This document shows positions 60,876 to 64,000 of a stretch of DNA of 64,000 bases, in pieces (within the stretch, counting starts at the first letter, position 1; every line of letters starts with the position of its first letter). The position numbers and the translations under genes are program-made. Under the pieces are notes generated by a model. The model worked only from the letters and a program-made list of their open reading frames with translations, searched no databases and had not been told where the DNA came from. This stretch comes from Noviherbaspirillum sp. UKPF54 (GTDB lineage Bacteria; Pseudomonadota; Gammaproteobacteria; Burkholderiales; Burkholderiaceae_D): NCBI RefSeq assembly GCF_007874125.1, contig NZ_CP040128.1, positions 682,001 to 746,000 of the forward strand, read 5' to 3'.

Positions 60876-61209
60876 ATGTGACTGCGATCAGCATTGATAT
60901 TATTTTGCTGTCGCAATCGCAGATTGTGCTCACATGCTCGTGTTAGATGAGATTTGCTCTTGAGTTTTCTGGTTCGTAGAATTGCATACATGGCCTTTGT
61001 TCTTGTTGTTGTGGGCTCCTTCCAATTTACGATACCGGAAATTTTGACGGAGTCAATGAGACCTTTTAGGTCATCATCACCTACTATGGCAACCTACCGC
61101 TACGCTCCTTAGGTTACCGCAGGCCAAAAAGGGATTTCCCTTTTTGGATTTTCCCAACAACGAAAACAAATTTGAGGCCGAGCCTTAAAAACTCGTCCTC
61201 AAAGTTTCG
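60876..61209. other. Gene-free stretch at the island's left side
   Basis: 334 bp after the IS duplication, AT-rich, with scattered inverted repeats (for example AACCT...AGGTT at about 61091-61115). It includes the terminator at 61124-61147. No coding sequence or RNA gene was recognised. Confidence 0.5.
61124..61147 (-). terminator. Terminator of the island cargo gene
   Basis: A 10- to 11-bp perfect stem (CCAAAAAGGG with complement) and a 2- to 4-base loop, 62 bp past the stop of the minus-strand cargo gene. The stem itself holds the T-run. Confidence 0.65.
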
Positions 61210-62229
61210 TCACGCATACCCGTCAATTTTCTTCATAATGTCGAAAGCACTATCAACCATAGTGAATTCTAGATCACTATATTGATCGTTCGGTGTTTGC
61301 ATTATTTTTTGTCCAATGGGCTTGCATCGCATAGATATATATTTTGCCAATACATTGTCATTGTCTTTAAAGGCAGAGTCAGCTAGGTGTGCCATTGAGA
61401 ACAAGGATGCAACTGAAGTTTTGCATCCTAATATTTCCCGTTCTGACATCCTTTCAAGAGTTTCTTTGACTATGCTAGTAGCTCCTTGCTGATCTACCAT
61501 TGCAACGCCACCTTGATTGATAGCCGAGACAATTGCTTCTGCAATTTCTGCATATTTTTGTTCCAAACTGGCTTCTGAATTCGATCCAGTTGCTTTTGTT
61601 TCATCAAGAGACAGCGCTTTTTTGATAATGGTTTCGCTATCATCGCGTGTCATTTGTGACAATATTGAAATCAACTCTTTGGCAGAAGCTATATTCTTTT
61701 GGCGATTATGAATATGCCGTACTTGGGCGCCGACAGGTACTGGCACATTGGGAGTAAAGGCGGGAATTACATCCTTATCGCTTATAAGAATATCTTTCAA
61801 TGTGCTCAATAAATTAATAATCCTGTCTTCTTTTTGAGCATATCGTCCAAGCTTGAACATCCGCATGATTTTGTCATCAACCATGCACCTAAACTTTGCT
61901 ACTAACTCTTGATTAGGTAAGAGTTCAAGGGATAGGGCAAGCAGTTGTTGCTGTGGCCCGTCGGGACCATCAACCTCTGGAATTGAGTTCTCCAAAGCGT
62001 TTCGATATTCTTCTGGAAGAAAACCACTGCTCTCTGCGAACTGCTGTGAGGCGTCATTTCCCCTGCTAGCCCCGTCAAGCTCTTGCAAGATGAACTGATA
62101 AGCAATCTCTCGGCTTGTCAGCTTCCTTGCAATAATCTCCGCAAATCGGCCGGTAGCATGCTCAATGCCGTCTGCATCAATAAGTTTTTCTAATTGTGAC
62201 TTTTTGCGAAATATATTAAACATCAACAT
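61210..62229 (-). CDS. Unrecognised island cargo protein
   Basis: A 339-residue cytosolic protein. No catalytic motif or known domain was recognised. It is mostly helical and acidic, with a basic N-terminus (MLMFNIFRKKSQLEKLID), a Pro-rich hinge near 165 (PAFTPNVPVPVGAQ) and a Gly/Gln-rich stretch near 250. The AT-rich codon use differs sharply from the rest of the window and matches the integrase. It lies 53 bp downstream of the integrase gene on the same strand and may be its only cargo. It could be a defence, toxin or island-maintenance gene, but nothing in it shows this. Confidence 0.75.
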   Translation of the reverse strand: MLMFNIFRKKSQLEKLIDADGIEHATGRFAEIIARKLTSREIAYQFILQELDGASRGNDASQQFAESSGFLPEEYRNALENSIPEVDGPDGPQQQLLALSLELLPNQELVAKFRCMVDDKIMRMFKLGRYAQKEDRIINLLSTLKDILISDKDVIPAFTPNVPVPVGAQVRHIHNRQKNIASAKELISILSQMTRDDSETIIKKALSLDETKATGSNSEASLEQKYAEIAEAIVSAINQGGVAMVDQQGATSIVKETLERMSEREILGCKTSVASLFSMAHLADSAFKDNDNVLAKYISMRCKPIGQKIMQTPNDQYSDLEFTMVDSAFDIMKKIDGYA

Positions 62230-62282
62230 TCCCCCTTGAAATTATTTTCTAACTGATGCCAGAAAGATTTGGATCATTCTTT

Positions 62283-63719
62283 TTATTTCTGGCTTCCTGC
62301 TTTTATCGTCTTCCGTCGTTCGTTGATCGCTTTCTTATTCACTAGGCCATCCAACACCCGATCATTCTTAAATTGAAACTGGAATTTGATGAAGCTAATT
62401 TCCCAATTAATTTTGTCTAAGCAAGAGCGAATATATTCCAACTCATACTTTTTGCCGTAAACAGTTTGGGTAATATCGCCACTCATGCTATGACCTAGAA
62501 TTCGCTTTCGCAAAGGTAGGTCATATTCCATATCTACCATCCTAGCGCCGATGGTTTTTCGCAGGCTATGGAAGTTTTTCTGAGACTGATCGACCACGAT
62601 CAATTTTTTCTTGTATTGGGTCCAGTTGTAGCCGATATTTTTTGCATAGCCATTAGAGGCAGTTTTTGTCAGGTAAGGAAAGAGCAGAGCAGTTTCCCCA
62701 TATTTCCTTTTTACTAGCGAATGGTATTCAAGGAAATTTGTCATCAAAACACCTGTGCACAATGGCATTTTTCGGATTGAGGCCGGTGTTTTAACCTCTT
62801 TATCATCGCCATTGTCATTAATATCAAAGACCCAAGTTCCGTTGACTTGATAGACATCGCTCACTTGAAGTTGAGCAATTTCGTCAACTCGCATCCCCGT
62901 TGTGAGGCTGATAATAGGGGCAAAAAACAAATCAGGCTTATCAAAACGTTTCACATAGGCTTCAAATTCTTTAACAAATAGAAGCTGTATTTCTTCATTT
63001 GAATAGGGAAGCCATGAATCAGTATGCTTTTCCCGTTCTGATTTTTTGACCAAGTGCATGTTGGCAAATGGATTTTCAAAGGGATATTTGCCAGCATCAA
63101 TAGAATAATCAAAAAAGCCCTTCAAGGTCTTGGTGTAGTTGTCCACCGTAAGCGGGCTGTCCTGAGATTGAATAACTACTTCTCGGTAATCGCTTGCCTG
63201 AGGTTTACGGATTTCATCAATGAAGATGATGCCTTTGGCTTGGTGATATTCGATAAACTTTTCAATACGGGGAAAATAGGCAGCACGAGTAGCCTCGGCA
63301 AAGGTCTTTTCTTTGGCGACCTTATACGAGTGAAAAAGGTCAGTAAGCCGATACCTTGCCCCATCGGTGGAAACATCCCGTAAAGCAATGGCAGGCTGTT
63401 TGAAGACGCCGATTTTTTCAATGGTGTCTTCATAGGCGGACCGTTCTTCTGCAAGGCTCAAATCAAAATCAATCTTGACCCCATCGGGCAGGGTAACTGT
63501 CAATTCTCGGAACCCATCCCCGCCCAATTTCTTTGTCATATCGGCAACCCAACTCTCAAAGTCAATGCTTATTTGCAACGACCGTAAGTATGCCAGTTTT
63601 CGGTCCTTTGTCCGAAGGCTTTGGACGAACTTGGTCCGGGTAACATGAGGATGAAGAATTTTGGGGACGAACAGGCGAATATAGAAAGTGCCGTGCCTGT
63701 TCTGGTAGGTGTTTTGCAT
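62283..63719 (-). CDS. Tyrosine-recombinase integrase
   Basis: A 478-residue integrase. An N-terminal Arm-like/SAM-like region (from about 1-60, DUF6538-type, and core-binding at about 120-225) precedes the catalytic domain. The complete set is visible: Arg277 (TTGMRVDE), Lys310 (KTPASIRKM), His384 and Arg387 (HSLR), His410 (LGHSMSGD) and Tyr421 (QTVYGKK). It is transcribed away from the tRNA-His gene, whose 3' end lies about 125 bp upstream of it, the usual attachment-site arrangement. Confidence 0.93.
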   Translation of the reverse strand: MQNTYQNRHGTFYIRLFVPKILHPHVTRTKFVQSLRTKDRKLAYLRSLQISIDFESWVADMTKKLGGDGFRELTVTLPDGVKIDFDLSLAEERSAYEDTIEKIGVFKQPAIALRDVSTDGARYRLTDLFHSYKVAKEKTFAEATRAAYFPRIEKFIEYHQAKGIIFIDEIRKPQASDYREVVIQSQDSPLTVDNYTKTLKGFFDYSIDAGKYPFENPFANMHLVKKSEREKHTDSWLPYSNEEIQLLFVKEFEAYVKRFDKPDLFFAPIISLTTGMRVDEIAQLQVSDVYQVNGTWVFDINDNGDDKEVKTPASIRKMPLCTGVLMTNFLEYHSLVKRKYGETALLFPYLTKTASNGYAKNIGYNWTQYKKKLIVVDQSQKNFHSLRKTIGARMVDMEYDLPLRKRILGHSMSGDITQTVYGKKYELEYIRSCLDKINWEISFIKFQFQFKNDRVLDGLVNKKAINERRKTIKAGSQK

Positions 63720-63757
63720 CCGTCAAGCTCCATGTAGGAGCTTGCGAACAATTTGGA

Positions 63758-63833
63758 AGTGCTACACCAAGTGCTTCACTTAGTGCTACACCGATCAGTG
63801 CCCGACTGATCTTAAGTCCTTGTAGTTACAAGG
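63758..63833. repeat. Iteron-like repeats and palindromes next to the attachment site
   Basis: Three 12-bp direct repeats (AGTGCTACACC-type) run at 63758-63793, the middle one slightly changed. A 7-bp palindrome (GATCAGT-N5-ACTGATC) lies at 63793-63811, and a second (CCTTGTA-GT-TACAAGG) at 63818-63833. They lie between the integrase start and the tRNA 3' end, where integrase arm sites, excisionase sites and core sites are expected. Confidence 0.65.
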
Positions 63834-63845
63834 AAAAAGAATACT

Positions 63846-63922
63846 TGGGGTGGCCGATGGGACTCGAACCCACGACGACAGGAATCACAATCCTGGACTC
63901 TACCAACTGAGCTACGGCCACC
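63846..63922 (-). tRNA. tRNA-His (anticodon GTG)
   Basis: Reading the minus strand, the 77-nt gene has the acceptor stem GTGGCCG/CGGCCAC and the extra G at position -1 paired with C73, which is unique to tRNA-His. The D-loop is TAGCTCAGTTGGTAGAG, the anticodon loop TTGTGAT contains GTG, and the T arm is GGGTTCGAGTCCC. The CCA is encoded. It is the likely integration target, because the integrase and island lie directly 3' of it. Confidence 0.95.
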
Positions 63923-64000
63923 ATTGAGAGACATCGCCCGGCTAAATGCCAAGCGAGCCCGTAATTATACAAACTTCGCTGCAAACTGGCAAATCCCGCA

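Larger units (their letters stand above)
60876..63845 (-). mobile_element. AT-richer genomic island at tRNA-His (truncated?)
   Basis: About 3 kb whose base composition is visibly AT-richer than the rest of the window. It holds a terminator, one cargo gene and a tyrosine integrase, and ends at the 3' end of tRNA-His. The right border is the tRNA CCA end at 63846. The left border is set here at the IS duplication, but no second copy of the tRNA 3' end was found. The true left end may have been deleted or may lie elsewhere. Confidence 0.65.

Noticed and set aside
63758..63793. CRISPR array
   Set aside because: There are only three 12-bp units with no spacers and no cas genes. The position points to integrase sites instead.

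Overview
The window looks like a chromosomal segment of a GC-rich betaproteobacterium, most likely order Burkholderiales and perhaps Oxalobacteraceae. This is inferred from uniformly high-GC coding sequence and from lineage-typical small families (DUF4148, DUF3562, DUF2917, an IS407-type IS3 element). No 16S gene is present, so the genus is not fixed.

Layout. 0.1-3.4 kb: envelope genes (glycine-zipper lipoprotein, MscS channel, a multi-spanning membrane protein, PRC-barrel) ending at a perfect hairpin and a 40-bp tandem duplication. 3.4-8.5 kb: a minus-strand operon of GT2 glycosyltransferase, SPASM-type radical SAM protein, GT4 glycosyltransferase and a GlcG-like protein, plus an ATM1-type ABC exporter. 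9-11.6 kb: an SRPBCC-Hsp20 fusion, a cation:proton antiporter and a SemiSWEET-like protein. 11.8-17.2 kb: a NodU/CmcH carbamoyltransferase, UDP-glucuronate decarboxylase, a lipoprotein, an FAD-Rieske oxidoreductase and a hydrolase. 17.3-21.6 kb: a translationally coupled minus-strand cassette of C39-like peptidase, RimK-type ATP-grasp ligase and GCS2-type ligase, followed by an N-formylglutamate amidohydrolase-like enzyme. This is the best candidate for an uncharacterised peptide or amide-forming system.

22-31.6 kb: secreted protein, AI-2E family transporter, entericidin, a YqjK/YqjE/YqjD-like stress-membrane operon, pilU, a GST, sstT, a VOC protein and a TMEM175-like channel. 31.9-41.3 kb: an SDR, a run of small catabolic or detoxification genes (VOC, DUF1801, methyltransferase, AHSA1, GFA), a LysR/DUF2917/GST locus with an operator-like palindrome and a pentanucleotide repeat, a phosphoribosyltransferase-hydrolase pair, YihY and DUF4148. 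41.4-46.1 kb: a TolC-HlyD-permease-permease export operon without its own ATPase gene. 46.6 kb: a probable small RNA with an anti-Shine-Dalgarno loop.

47-58.4 kb: a complete group 3b-like NiFe-hydrogenase locus, hypCABDFE followed by beta, gamma, small and large subunits and the maturation protease. Nearly every junction overlaps or is very short. Two outward-lying CBS-domain genes flank it; the left one has a well-placed FNR-type promoter and the right one a related palindrome. This suggests a low-oxygen regulon.

58.5-64 kb: the right end is mobile. It holds an IS3-family element whose 3' 363 bp is tandemly duplicated, then about 3 kb of clearly AT-richer DNA with an unrecognised cargo gene and a tyrosine recombinase beside tRNA-His(GTG). 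The left att copy is not visible, so the island was probably truncated or extends beyond what can be recognised here.
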